DNA from: Calliphora vicina
Taxonomy: Eukaryota; Arthropoda; Insecta; Diptera; Calliphoridae
NCBI RefSeq assembly: GCF_958450345.1
Contig: NC_088780.1
Coordinates: forward strand, 159,880,726 to 159,944,725
Reading direction: 5' to 3'
DNA: 64,000 nt
Positions 37,626 to 51,700 of the stretch are shown here, one piece after another. The first letter of the stretch is position 1. The number at the start of each line of letters is the position of its first letter. The notes under the pieces are model-generated. The model saw only the letters and a program-made list of their open reading frames with translations. It ran no database searches and was not told where the DNA came from. A program made the position numbers and the translations under genes.

Positions 37626-39416
37626 TGTACTGGTATAGAATTTTATTAGTTTATTCCTGGCAACTACTTCCTTGCTATAATGTTTCGACTTTTTACACTG
37701 TAATATGTTTTAAATTAATATAAAATATATTTTTGTCATTAATACTTAATACATTTTATAAAACTTTTTAAATTCAATTAAATACTTTTTGTATCGTTTC
37801 ATTGTACCTCTTTTTATTCTTGAAAATCCCAAAAAAAAACATTACAAAACCTCAATGGCCATTTTTTAATTCAATAAAGTCCCCTTAAAGAGTTATCAAA
37901 CATTTAATGAACTATTAAAGCACTTCTGCTACTTGAGTTAATTTCTTTTAATAACAAATAAAGTACTTCAACCCCTACTCCATGACTAGACCAAGAAAAA
38001 CCAAAAAATATTATTAAGTATATTTCAAAGCATTTATCAATTTCTTAAGTACTTCTTAGACAATTTATACCTTTATAGAATAATAGAAAATCCAACATCC
38101 TTAACAACCTTTTTATTTATAAAAAAATTTGCTATTTTTTCCATTGAGATTGAAAAAAAAAAACTAAGAAGAAATCAAGACAAATTTTGTAACGAATGCT
38201 TCTCCCTCCTCCTACTTTCAAATGTAATGCTCTGATGATGATGAAGTATCTTTACCTTATACAATAGACTAATGAAATGAAAAAAAGCCAAAACCTTAAG
38301 AATAATGGCTTTTTGTATAAAAGTAAAGTCCTCTTTTACCTCTTTGCTTATTTCGCATTGTAAATTAAATAGCAAAATATAAAATAAATGAACAAATGAC
38401 TGGTGGATTTTGTAAATGAAAGAGAATGAGTGCTAGAGTTAACTTGGTTGTTGTCCTCTAGGTGTATCAAAAGTATCTGGCCAAAACCAAACAATAGAAT
38501 GCGTGTGGATTTTACTTACTCTTTCCTTCCGGTTTCTAGCATTATTATCAAAAAATGTGGTAGATACAAAAGGATATTGCTACATGAAAGAAGGTTTTTT
38601 TTTCTGTGTTTCTGCTCTTTCCAAAATGAAAGACCTATACATACGTATAACAACAATAAAATAATACAAAAACCTTTTATAATGAGTTTAAGCTATTAAT
38701 TAATTGATTTCAATTTGTGTATGAGATTTTTGTTGTTCAAGGGGTTATTTTATTATTGATGTTAGTAACAGGGGTTGAAGTTTGACTCCCTTTTTCTATT
38801 GAGTTTTTTTTTTAATTTTTTTTACTTGACCGCAAGTTAAGAAAAATTACAAAATGTTTGTGGTTAAAATAATTAAATTCGAGATAATAAAAAAAGGAGT
38901 TATTTAAAGAATTTTTTAGGGTTTTAGTAAGAAGATATGTATAAGATTTAGATTTTTAAATATTAAACTTTAAAGCTGGATATTATCTTAAGCAGTTTTA
39001 CAGCTTGTCTTCCTTTGGGGCACATATTCCACCTTATGGAGTTTTCTTTTCTGGCATAAATGATAACATTATTCTGCCTTTTACCCTTCTTTGTGTTCAT
39101 CTCTGGAAAAAAAATGTAGTTTGGTAAGTGTATAAATTGTTCTTTTGAAATAATGTTACCATAAAACCCTGTAAATATGCTACATGTTTCACCCTCAATT
39201 TTATCAAAGGGTTAGAAAGGCAGCACTTTTTAAACAATATTTCTTGTTATTGTTTTTTTAATTTGTTTGTGTTAATGAAATAGTTGTATTTTTGGATTAA
39301 AAGTGTTAAAATGCAAACAAAAGTATAGTTTTAGAATATTTAGAAACTACATAAAAGAAAATTACATAAATGGTAATGATTTTCGTTCTATTCTGATCGT
39401 TAAAAATGTAACACAT
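37626..39416. other. Intron DNA
   Basis: AT-rich; no gene, element or array was recognised. Confidence 0.4.
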
Positions 39417-39545
39417 TCAGCCCAATTATGAATAAAAAATTCCCCGGGACTTTGTTCCCCCGGAGTTTTTTCCTATTGAATTTGAATGGGAAAAATCAGA
39501 AAAGGGAAAAACCTCCCGGGGAATTTTTATTCATAATTGGACTGA
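39417..39545. mobile_element. 129-bp MITE with GC-rich inner arms
   Basis: TCAGCCCAATTATGAATA at the left and TATTCATAATTGGACTGA at the right are inverted repeats with one mismatch. They continue inward as ATTCCCCGGGA and TCCCGGGGAAT. The CCCGGG arms are unusual in this AT-rich DNA. It is a foldback element of unknown superfamily. Confidence 0.7.
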
Positions 39546-42008
39546 TTATGAGGATATGGGTAACCTTTAATAAATGTTGGAAAATATGCTGGCAACATTT
39601 TTTGTCAGAAAACAAAACTCCAGGAGTTCTCCTAATTGTTAAACTGCTTATTTCAGAGTATAAAACATTTTAGTGAACCCCATGGATCTCATGAACCACC
39701 TTAAGCTTACAGATAATTAGGTCATGATATAAATAAGCGGAAACTGGTTTCTGAAAAGGCGGTTCTATTGAATTTCTCATATGTAATTTTACCTTAACTC
39801 AAGTTTTAAAGATGTGAGCACAAAATAACAATTATCTATTGGAAACGCCCAAGTGGGCGTGGCCTTTAATTACCAAATATTTTTGCCTATACATATCACA
39901 AAAAGTATGTTGTGTATAAAGACAATATATATATCAAATGAAAGGTATTTGCAAGTTTTTTTTCAACGAAGTATGTATAATGCAAATTAGAAATATGAAT
40001 CGCCAATAGTTTTGGGAAATTTTTGAATAAAATCTTAAAATTTCATTTTAATAATATAAACTCAATATTAAAGGTTATGTTATTATAATAACCTTTTATA
40101 AACAATTAAATTGTCTCGATTTAATTTGGCAAAAAATTGTAATGAATATTTTGCACAACAATTTTTGTTCTCTTGTTTTATTACGAAATTGGGATATTTT
40201 GTCAAATGTGTAACATGTGTGAAAATTACAAAATTTTATAATGACTTTTTAAAAATGGCAACAGGCAGAGTCACACACCCATACACAAATAGAAATTTGT
40301 AAAATAGACAGAAAAAAGAGAAGAGAAATACTGGTAAAAGCAATGCATCATTTACAGAAAATAATAATCTGTATAAGTATGTAGGAGCGAGTGCGAGTGT
40401 TGTGTCTTCAAACAAAACAATGACTGGAAATGTTACTTATGCGCCTGGGGTGCCATCATCTCTAACCAACAACAACAACAGAAACACATGTATGTATTTG
40501 TGTTTATTATACCCCTAAGCATTTTATATCATGCTTTTTCGTTATTTATCTTCACACACATATGTATGCATGCATGTGCGTGTAGCAGGAAATGGTTCAA
40601 TACTCACACTTTGGCACAAACATGCAGTCATTCTAAAACATTTATTACTTACGAGTCTCGTTGTCTATTGTAAAGAGTATTTGTGATTTTGGTTTTTTCA
40701 TTATGTTGTTGTGTTGTGTATTTTTTTTTTGTTTTTGCTATTGTCAAATTTGCGTAAATTGAAATAGAATATATCACTAGAGGACAAATTATCTTGTAAT
40801 TTACGCCACATCCTCCAAAAACATACATCCTCCGATACACACACTTTGGAATTTTGCAAAAACAACTAACAACCGCCATTACCCTCATTATCATCATCAT
40901 CATCATCTACGTATAGGTTTGGCTTTTAGGCCTTTTATTGTTGTAGAAATATAGACAAGTCAAGCAAACTCTTGTAATATTTTATCTATTTTATCATTTA
41001 TTTTTTAAAACGCTTCCTCCTCGTTATTCTGTTTTATACACATTTAACGAAATATAATTGAAAAACATCAAGTGCTTGGTTGTAAGCTTTTGTTCAACCA
41101 AAATAAAATAAATAGAAAAAACACTTAAATAGCATTGGGGTTTCTTAAAAAAGCATTTTTTTAACTGTCTCGTTACCCTGAAATTTATAAATATTTTTGT
41201 GTTTAACTCACGCACACGTTAAATAAACACGCACACACTTACCACCATACATACATAATATAATCTACCGTTATTTTCAAAAGTGTTTATGTATGTTTAA
41301 ATATCTGTTGCTGTTGGTGTCTGTCTATGTGTAAAAGTTCATTTTCTTTACTTCTGTGATTGACGGCATCTTTTGAAAGTTGAAGACAAAATAAAAAAAA
41401 ATAGAATGAAAATATAATAGAATCCACTTATAAACCCCATTTATTTTGCTCCATATTTTGTTATTATGGCAGCTTAAAAATAAATACTTTGTTTATTGTT
41501 TAAAAAAAGGGAGTACGCTTTCATTTTCGCTCTTGTCTTTATGATAAATTTACTAGATTAATATCTAGGAATTTATTTACTTGGCAAAATAATAATTATA
41601 TTTTACAGGTTGTGTAAGAGCAGCATAACACGACAACACAAACAACAACAAAAAAAACGAAAATTAATTAACAAAATTGAGTTTTAAAAACGTTCGTCTC
41701 CTTTTTTTCGGGTGTTTTGAAAGCTTATAAACAAATACCCGATACTTAAGTGTAAGAACAAACGGAAATTTTGAAAACAAAGACATTTCCTTTTCCACTC
41801 AAATTCCACAAATAATCATATCAAACTCATAAAGGATGTAATTAGTGTTAATGAGCAAAAGCTAGTGGAATGGTATGAAACTAAAATAAGTTAAAATAAA
41901 ATAAACAGAGACAATAGTGTTGGAGTGGCAAAAATATGGGTTGTTTTAAGGGAACACAACTTTTTATCAGGTACTTTATACTTCTCCATACTCTTCTAGG
42001 TTTTTTGT
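39546..42008. other. Intron DNA
   Basis: AT-rich with CA/TG runs near 40.55 kb and an ATC run near 40.89 kb. No gene or element was recognised. Confidence 0.4.
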
Positions 42009-43340
42009 AGATAAAATGTAGATTTTGTGTTAAATTATACATTTTGTGGACATCTTATTTATCTATTGTTACACGGTTGATGTAAAATTACTTAATTTGA
42101 GTTAAATTACACATTTTCTGTAAAACAAATTGCACATTTTATGTAAAATTACACACTGTGGCCCAACTTTTATGTAAAATAGATTACTCAAATTTTGTAA
42201 ATTTTTACATTTTGTGTCAAATTACATACAATGGTGGCCAGGTAATTAAGACAAAAATTGTTTGCTAAATTCCATGTGATCGTCAAATATTTCCACATAT
42301 ATGTATGCATGAGGACTGTTTTAACACACAAGTGTGTTTTATTCAACTGTGTCAATTCATACATACTCACAATGAACCCTTAAGATTTTTCTACAACTTG
42401 ACCAACATTTTTTTTTTTTTTAAATAAACATATTTTCTCATATTTATATCATTATATTTTTATTATTATAAAATATTCGGACCAAATTTCATATGAGTTC
42501 CATTAGTTTCGGTCATATCATGTTATTAACAGCTAATGTTCGCTGGTGGGTCAACGTATTTCCACATATCTTTGTCTATATATGTTTTACCGATTTTTCC
42601 AAACATTTTTGAGAAACTAGAAACATTAATAATAAATTTCATACCCTTAGAGGTTCTTAGCCAAATTGCTGGTCACCACTGTATATTGTGACGAAATACA
42701 TTTGATGCATAAAACTTTTAAATTTTTTCACAATTGCATTTTTTATGTAAAATTTAACAACTTGTGTAAAATAAAACATTTTGTGAAAAATTATAATTTA
42801 CATATTTTCCGTAAAAATAAACATTTTGTATACAATTGTTTAATATTTTTTGTAAAATTACACTTTTTGTGCAAAATAGCATGTTTTATGTAAAATTACA
42901 TATTTTGTGTAAAATTAAACATTTTGTGTAAAATTACACATTTTGAGTAAATTTACATATTTTCTGCAAAATAACATGTTTTGTGTAAAATTACATATTT
43001 TGTGTAATTTTTTTTTTTTTAAATTTATGCAATTTTTACACATTGCAAAATACAAATTTTGAAATTAACTCAATGAAGGGTAAAAGGCAGAATAAATGCA
43101 TCATTTATACCAGAAAAAAAAAAACACCATTAGTTTTGTGTTATATTACACTAGTGTCAAATTACACAGTTTTTTCAAAATTCGAATTTTATGAATAATT
43201 TCTTGTATCAAATTACATATTTTAAATATGTTTATATTTTTCTTTAATTACACATTTTTAGTTTAGTTACACATGTTGCGTAGAATTACACTTTTAGTGT
43301 AAAATTCCATATTGTTTTAAAAACTCATTTTGTGTACAAT
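42009..43340 (+). repeat. Minisatellite, 19-bp unit GTGTAAAATTACACATTTT
   Basis: Tandem and partly dispersed units, densest at 42720-43015, interrupted by unrelated DNA at about 42230-42700. Each unit holds the dyads GTGTAAAATTACAC and ACACATTTTGTGT. On this side the array reads TTTTGTGTAAAATTACACA on the + strand. Confidence 0.85.
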
Positions 43341-45589
43341 TATTTAATTTTAGAACTCGTTGATATAAATGTATGTCAACAAATCTAAACTAAACTAATG
43401 ATGCATTAAAACGCATGATTGTAGATTTCTCATTTAGATTGATTCTCTTTTTGAGAAAAAAAAATGATAAATGTTCATATTTTTTTTTAAGAAATCCTTC
43501 ACATAAACCGCAATAAAGTTATTTAACTTGTAATTAACTATTTGTATTAATAATATACACCTGTATAAATATTTAAACCATTTCTTTGTAAACCTTAATA
43601 TTTTTTTTGATTTCTTACAAGAAATAAATAACAAGTAAAATAACTGACTAGCTTGGCCCCTGACAAATAAAGCGCCTAAAGACACGCAATGCTAAAAGAA
43701 ATAATAAAAATAAGTAATAAACTGAAACATTTATAAACATATTTCAAGGTTTTAGTTAATAAATTAGCTAAACTTGCAATGTAAATATTTAATTTAATAA
43801 ACTATAAAAGAATTTAAGATTATTTGTAATAAATACATTATTTAAACACCCTTCTTTACCTTTACAGAGGATAAAATAAAACATTTTGATTAAATTAATA
43901 AAATTGTGGGCAACATTGTAACATAGAATAGTTCATTTGCAGAGAAAGAAAAACTTATACAAATAAAATGTAAAGAAATAAATGAAAACAAACAAACAAA
44001 TAGAAAAAAGAGATTATAAACTCCATTTAAGTACTAAAAGTAAATAAGTCATAGTAACAACAAAAACAAAAACATTAAATAAAATGATAGAAAAAAAAAT
44101 ACTGAAAAACTTGCACAAAAACAATTGTCAACAATGAAAGAACAAGAATACTAACAACAGTGCAGCAGAAGCAAAAAAAAAAAACAATAGTTAAAGCAAC
44201 AAATATGCTTACTCTTCTTTTAGTTTCTAACTACTGTTGACTTGTTGCAAACAAAACAAATATTGTTAAAAACTTAAACAACAAAAGTAAGTTATTTTTT
44301 CCACATACATACACAGAAACCTACATACATATGTATATGTTTCTATGTGTTTGTATATAGAGAAAAATACTAGAAGCAAAACAGTATTAAAAACTATTTT
44401 AAGACTCTCACACACAAACCGACAAAAACTCACATCAACTTGCTAAAGAAATGAAACTCTAAGAAAGCTTTAAATAAAAAAAAGGAATAAACAAACTTAA
44501 TACATACAATTGAAACATACACATGTTTACTTTAATATACATACAAATACATATACATAGTTTACACATACAAACGTACTTTTTCAAGTGTTTATTTCAC
44601 TTACAAAAATAGTTGACTTTTGGTTAAACACAATGGTAGTAGAGCAACAACTACAAATATCCCTATACGTATGCAACAATATTAACTTTAAATATGGTTA
44701 GTTAAGAGTTATATTCTCTGTCTCTATTTTGTGTGCGTGGCTGTGTGTGCATATTTGTATGTGTTTCTATTTGTTCTACTCCTTGTTTATAAAGAGGGCA
44801 ATTTAATTTTCTTTATTTTATGCTGCATTCACTTCACATTCACTATATTTTGTAGTTTTTTGTTTAACAAACAATAACAAAACAAAACAGCAAAACAAGC
44901 AACAACCAACCACTGCAAGAAAAACTAGTTAAGAAATGAAATATTTCTATACAAATTTCTCTCTTTCTCCTAACACACATATTTACCAGTTTATATACAA
45001 ATAGTTTATATTTGCTTTATTTGTAATTTTTGTTAGATTTTATTTAGTTTAGTTTTCTCTCAACATCTACCATGTATGTATGTAAATGTGTGCGTGTGTG
45101 TGTTTAAGGATCGTTGAGTTTTGTTTAACTCTAGTGTTGTGTTGTTTATTTTAAAACAATGTGGCTTGCAGTCTTTTTCTTGTTGTTTGTTTCTCTTATT
45201 GTATTGGCTTTGGTTACATTTTGTCGCGTCCCAAATAATTTAATTTTATCCTTTTTTTTTTTGCTTTGTGAAATCACATAAAACTCTAAACATTGTTTCA
45301 TGTTTTTGATTTCTGAATGCTCATACATTTTTTATACAATTCACAAATCAAACAAGAGTGAAAAAGTACACTAGGAGTACAAAAAAACTTGGTAAAAACT
45401 AAATGTCATAAATCCTGGCAATGTACATTGTATTTCATTTACTTAAAATGCTGGAAGACATCAACATTGTTGTTACGTAGTAGTTGGGTAAGGGTAAAAG
45501 TTTAAGGTAAATATTCTGTGATAGCCAATAATATGATGATCTCAATATTAGTTTTAGAAAATTTTAACTACAATAGGTTTTATTACGGA
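43341..45589. other. Intron DNA between opposed arrays
   Basis: A-rich, with CAA runs near 44.1 kb and CATA runs near 44.3 and 44.5 kb. No gene was recognised. Confidence 0.4.
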
Positions 45590-46565
45590 ATATATAATTT
45601 TACACAAAATGTTTTATTTTTTTATATAGAATGTATGTCTAGTTTAACACAGAATAAGTAATTTTGAAAATTCGAAAGTAATTTTACTCAAAATCTGTAT
45701 ATTAAAAGTTTCGTACAAAATTTGAATTTGTAATCAAAAGTATTTTACCTAAAAAGTGTGATTTTACACAAAAGACTAAACAATGTGTTATATAATACAA
45801 ATTCTGCATAAAATGTGTAATTTTACACAAAGTGTAATTTTACACAAAGTGTAATTTTACACAAAGTGTAATACTTTACTCAAAATGTATAATTTTATGT
45901 AAAAAAACATTTTCCACAAACTGCGTAATTTTACATAAAATGTTCCTTTCACACAAAATGTGTAATTTAGCACATAATATGTAATTTTACACCAAATTTG
46001 TAAAATGTTTAATTTTATACAAAATGCGTTAATAAACACCAAAATTTAATTAATTATCATAAATTATTAAAAATGTGCAATTATCATAAATTTTGTAATT
46101 TTATAAAAACTGTGACGTTTTACACAAAATTATTTATTTTAAAATGTATCGTTTTACGTAAACTACCTAAGTTTACATACAATTTTTCGTTTTTCATTAA
46201 TATGTTATTTTACACAAAATGAGTAATTTTACACATTTTACACTACATGTGTAGATTTATACAAAAAAATAATAATTTTACGCAAAATCTGTTATTTAAC
46301 ACCAAATGTGGAATTTTTCACAAAATTCATTTACTCAAATTGTGTAATCTATCAAAATTGTATAATTTATATACAATTTTTAACTTATAAATAAAAGTGT
46401 AAATTTACATAAAAAGTGTAATTTTAGACGAAGTAATTTTATAATTTTACACAAAATGTATAATTTATCATAAAAAACAAATTATAATTTTACACATAAT
46501 GTGTTATTTATCTTAAAAAGTGTAATTATACACAAAAATGCTTAATTTTACACAAAATTGTTTTT
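45590..46565 (-). repeat. Minisatellite, same 19-bp family in reverse orientation
   Basis: Units read ACACAAAATGTGTAATTTT on the + strand, the complement of the 42-43 kb array. Units are degenerate, with clean runs at 45830-45870 and 46430-46560. Confidence 0.85.
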
Positions 46566-48379
46566 AATTCTTTAATTGATCTCTGTTTAGTCTCTTGTAG
46601 CAAACATAATATTTTTTAACAGATCATAAGATTAGTTTTATTTAATATTGAAATTGGCACAAATAATCCTTCAAGTCACAAATAAAGATCTTTAAAAAAT
46701 TCATAACAAAAGTAGCAATAAATTGACATTTAAAAATAAACTTTGAAGACCACTTTTGAAAACACCAATTTAAAGAGTCTACAAAACAGAGTTTCAAAAC
46801 TTCTTATTGATTTTCTTTTAAACACTTAATAAATCTTATCTAACAAAAATTTAAATTTATATTAATTTTTCCACAAATTTGTTTTTATCTGCTTAATAAC
46901 AATTGTCATTAGTCATAATTTCAGCTTGTCTCAACTTTGGCTTTTCAACTGTTTCTTAATAATGTCGAAGACATAAAATAAATCATTAATTTCACTTTAA
47001 AACAATAACAAAAGCATAAAGAAAACAGGAAAAAGTGAAAACTGTAAACCAGCAACGAAATAGAGAAGAAGATGTGTTAATTGATTACATGCCTTTAAAA
47101 ATTAATTTTCACAGACATTTCTTTATTTACCTGCTAGAAAATTGTTGCTTACTTTCAGCACTTGTACAAAAAAAAAATAAAATAAATGAGGTGAGTCAAA
47201 AAGAAGGGGGGACTCATAAAAATGAAATATATTTTTATTTTGTCAAGATACAGACAGCATGAGTGGCAGAGGGTTTTTAAGGTGTAGACTGGTTTTAGAA
47301 AAGCGCCTAAAAGTAGCACTACTCATTCATACACAATGGCACTTCCGTTGCCACATAAATCCTGACACATTTTTTTTTTTAGCTAAACACACTTGTACTC
47401 ATATTTTTTTGAAATGCTGTTTAGTGCCGACAATGCTGCTGGTTTTTAGACAGCAGTTTTGAAATTTATTTTTATTTTTTGTGCTTTCTAACGTGTGAGA
47501 ATGCACAGTAGTTGCTATACGAAAAAACTTGTTCGGTGTAGTACATGTGTTTGTTTTTTGAAGGAAAATAAAAAAACCCACAATTACCCTAAAACAAAAA
47601 AAGCTAAAGAAAATATAAATTTTCATAAGCGACCAAGAGTTACTGGCAAACGGAAATAAAAATGAAATAAAAAAATACAGGCTATGAAGTATGTACCACA
47701 TAAAAACCCAGCCATAACATCTTATATGCAACAAAAAAATTAAAAAAAAAACTTTAGACATTTGTATATGTGCAACTAAATGTATGTAATGTGTGAATTT
47801 AAATCCTGCTGTATAATAACAGTTAAAATTGCTTACATACATATCCGTCCTTCCGTACACCCATCTTTAAGTTTTCTTTTTTGCAGCTCCAAAAAAATAA
47901 AAATAAAAACAATCAACTGTTTTATTTCTCAACATTGTATTTCTGTGGGTCGGTCTCCTTCTTCAGCAGAGCAAACATCATCATCAAATGAATGTTTAAC
48001 TTAGAAGTTCCTTCCTCTACTTTATGTTGATGCCATCTGACAAGTAACAAAATTGGCGAGTCCTTTCTTCTATGCTCACTCGTATTTTCCCTAAGTGGCT
48101 GGAAGTAGTTTCATCATGTTACTTTGTTGCAGTTGTATATTTCATCATTTTTGATATGTACTGCTGCGGAAAGAGACAGAGAGAGAGAGAGAGACTAACA
48201 AGAAATATTTGATTTCAACAACAATGTCAACAAAAACGACATATGATTTAGCATGAGATAAAAGGTTAGGGGAAAAATAAATTCCGCCTTAATCATACAA
48301 AAATGCAGATATTTGTTTACATAAATTACACAAATATTTCATGAAATTTTAATTATCTCAATAGAAGAATAATCTAAAA
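46566..48379. other. Intron DNA
   Basis: A (GA)n microsatellite is at about 48174-48195. No gene or element was recognised. Confidence 0.4.
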
Positions 48380-48735
48380 AAGTTACACAAAATGTGTAAT
48401 TTCATATAAAATGCGTTATTTTACTAAAACTAAACTAAATTTAATTTCAAATTCAAAAAGTATAATTTTACACAAAATGTGTAATTTTACACAAAATGTG
48501 TAATTTTACACAAAATGTGTAATTTTACACAAAATGTGTAATTTGACACAAAATGTGTAATTTTACGCAATATGTGTAATTTTACACGAATAATGCAATT
48601 TTATACAAATAGTATAACTTAACACAAAGATTGTAATTTTACACCAAATGTGTAATTTTACTCAAAATGTATATTTTTTCACAAAACGTGTTACGTAAAT
48701 TTTTTTTTTTACACAAAATGTGTTCTTTTATTCAA
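48380..48735 (-). repeat. Minisatellite, third block, reverse orientation
   Basis: The most regular block: at 48465-48600 several near-identical 19-bp units read ACACAAAATGTGTAATTTT. Its regularity suggests the most recent expansion of this family in the window. Confidence 0.9.
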
Positions 48736-51700
48736 AAACTTGCCGCGAAAAACTTATGAAGGCTTTGGCTATTCTGTAGAGTCAACACTTGCTTTTTTGT
48801 GATTCACCACAGATTGAAATTGTTTAGAAATATTTTAAAGCACTACAGATGAGCAAACTAAAATTGATTAGTAAAATTTTTGGCCATAGATTGTTCATAA
48901 AAAACCCCTCCTATTTCATGTTCCCAACCAATTACCTCAAAAAAAGGTGTAAAAATAAAACTGGCTGCAAAACTTTTTAATAACATTGATTTTTATTTCC
49001 TCTACAAGTTTTTTATTTTTTTTTTCTTCTAAATTTACAACAACTTTAGGGTCTTAAAATACAATTTTTTCAGCTAACCTCAACATTTGCCAGTAATATT
49101 TGCCATCTAAATCGTACACATATATACTTTTTTATTACTTTACCTCAGAACTTTTTTTTGTTGTTTTTCTTAACAAAATATTTTTGTTTTTGCAACCAAA
49201 GCACGGCCAGAAGAAGTAGTAGTAGAAAAAAACAGGTCATATTTTTCTAGCCTTTTATTTTATTTGCCGTTTTGTGTGTTTTTTTTTGTATGTTTTTCAT
49301 CGTCTTCTATTTCGTTGGTTTCATTTTAAGCCATTTTTTATTTAGCTTTCTTAATAAACGTCACAGGGCCAAATACACGAGACAGTTAAATCGTGCTAGT
49401 GTGGTGGTGGGGCGTGCTGCAACAGGATGGTTAAGGGCAGTTCTAACGGATGTGGCAACAAGGATAAAGTTAAACACAAACTTTAAAGGTTTAAAGAAAA
49501 TAAACAAAATTTTTGGATTTATTTTTTTGCTCTATTTTTTAGGTTAAAAATAGAAATTAGAATATAAATGATATGTTGCAGGGACAGTACTAAATTAACA
49601 TTATTTTTGGTATAAAAAAAGTTTAGCTTTATTTGAAATTGGGTTGAAAATAATTGAAAGTAGTTAAGGATTTTAACAAGAAAAGCAAATAAGTTAAATA
49701 ATATGAAAATTGTGGTAATAAAAATAAAATTTTCATTCCAAATCTGTAAATATATAAATAAATAAATTGCTATATTTTACCCCTTCTATTATATCTATGT
49801 TTATTTATTTTTATTTCTCTTTTTCTCACCCTTGTTTGTATTTAATACAAAAACCCCATTAAATTATGAAGTTTTTTCAAGCATACTTTTAAGAGCCTAT
49901 TATTTTTGTTTTTACCCCAACTGCTCAAAAATTATATTACTATTTTATGCAATTGTTTATTTAACACTCTGGGGATTTATTTTACTATTTGACCATCATC
50001 ATATTGTTATTATTACCTGGCTTATACAAATACCGGAAATTTACTAAAAAAAAATTATATCAAACCATCTAAGGAACTTTACTAATTTCAGCCTGCTTGT
50101 TAATTTCATTCAATTGCCGGAAATAGAAAAATGCACATACATTTTCACATCCCCTTTATTTCTTAGAAAATTCATTAATATTACGGCTGTTACTTTTTTT
50201 GCATTTGATTTCCCATATGAATTTTGTTTTGTTTATATATTAATTTGAATAAGCATGAAATAAAAATGGAGCAACCAAAGAGCATTTTGTAAATATGTAA
50301 GTAGATTCGTTCTATGAAAATTAGACATGAACAAATAAAAATGTATGGAAAGATGTTAAATAGGGACAGAAGAGAAAGTATAGGGAATGTTAAGTAATTG
50401 CCTTGCTAAAATTCAATTGAATGTTACTTAGAGGGTGGTTTGCTAATAAGGCAAGTGGTCTTGAAGTTAAAGGAATTGTAGGAAATTGCATAGTTATTTT
50501 CAAAACACTGGTTCCGGGGTTCTGACTTTAGAGCATGCACAAACTTTGTAAGCATTCTTTGAAAAAGTACTCTACAATGAGAGCCAATTACTTTGAAAAT
50601 ATCAGTATTTCTTTCTAACCTGCACAAGTACTTGCATTATTTTTAGATTTGTCGATTTAGGTTATCGGTCTGTGTGTGGAAATCAAGCTCAAGTAGAAAA
50701 TAAGGTAGCGAAATTAATGAGACTAAGCTGAGATGTTTATCATTGACCTATGATTTTTGGTATTGAAAATTAAAGAAGTTGGTTCAGCAGAAAATAAGTT
50801 TAGGAATCAAAATGTAAGGCAAACTACAAAAAATAATAGATTAACGAAAATAAGTTTCAGTTTTTTTTGGATTATTGTTGCAAATCGTTGTTAAAATTTG
50901 TACAAATCGCAGCAGTTGTTTAGAAGTTCTATATTTAACAGCATTTACAGAACTGGCAATCAAAGCACTTCACTCAATTTCTTTTAAGCTTCATTTTATA
51001 TTACCATCATTTAAAAGTGCTAAAAACTTATCTAAACTAAATTAATAAAAACTTTTTAATTGCATTTTTTTAAACTTATTTGTCAATTTGTGCAAATTCG
51101 CCACAAATTTATGACTTAATTTACTATATTGTTTTTTTTTTTTTTAAAAACGTTAAAAAATTCACTAACTGTTACAATGTGGCTTTATTTCCACAGGTCT
51201 TTAATTTATAATTCTACAACATGACCTCTCGTTTTTTGTTTTAACAAACTTTATCCTTGTTTCTATTTTAATGTTTTTTTTTCGTTTTTGCACCGATGAA
51301 TAGAACTAACTGATGACAATTTGACCAAAAAAATGTGTTAACTTTTGTTTTGAAAACTAATACTCTGCAAAACATAAACTAGAGAATTGAATAAACGAGA
51401 AAAAAAGGAGTAAATTAAAGGGAAGTGGAGTAGAGTTTTTTTATTTTGTATATGACCCTAAACATGAATATTGTATGTTTTACACATGCATAACTCTATA
51501 TGGCAAATACCAAAAATATTTTTTTTGTACGTTTTCGTGGCATATTTATTATTAAATAACTCATACAATGACAGTATACATACATATACATGAGTATGGC
51601 CAGGAAATTGGAACAGAGTGACCTGCTGTTAAAATAAATGTTAACAATTTTTGACATTTAGCATGACATTATAAATTTAAAGAAATAACTGTTGATTAGT

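Noticed and set aside
41955..41980. Ratchet-like TTTTTATCAG|GTACTT
   Set aside because: Weak donor and short pyrimidine tract; far less convincing than the site at 33158.
44298..44352. miRNA-like hairpin of CATACATA/TATGTATG repeats
   Set aside because: The pairing is mostly simple-sequence complementarity with bulges; no evidence for a processed stem.
47399..47860. A 153-codon antisense frame
   Set aside because: Rich in Phe, Ile, Tyr and His from T- and A-rich DNA; no domain or codon bias.
49272..49547. A 91-codon frame with a GC-richer middle
   Set aside because: There is no family resemblance, it lies in T-rich intron, and the ends are low-complexity Phe/Leu stretches.
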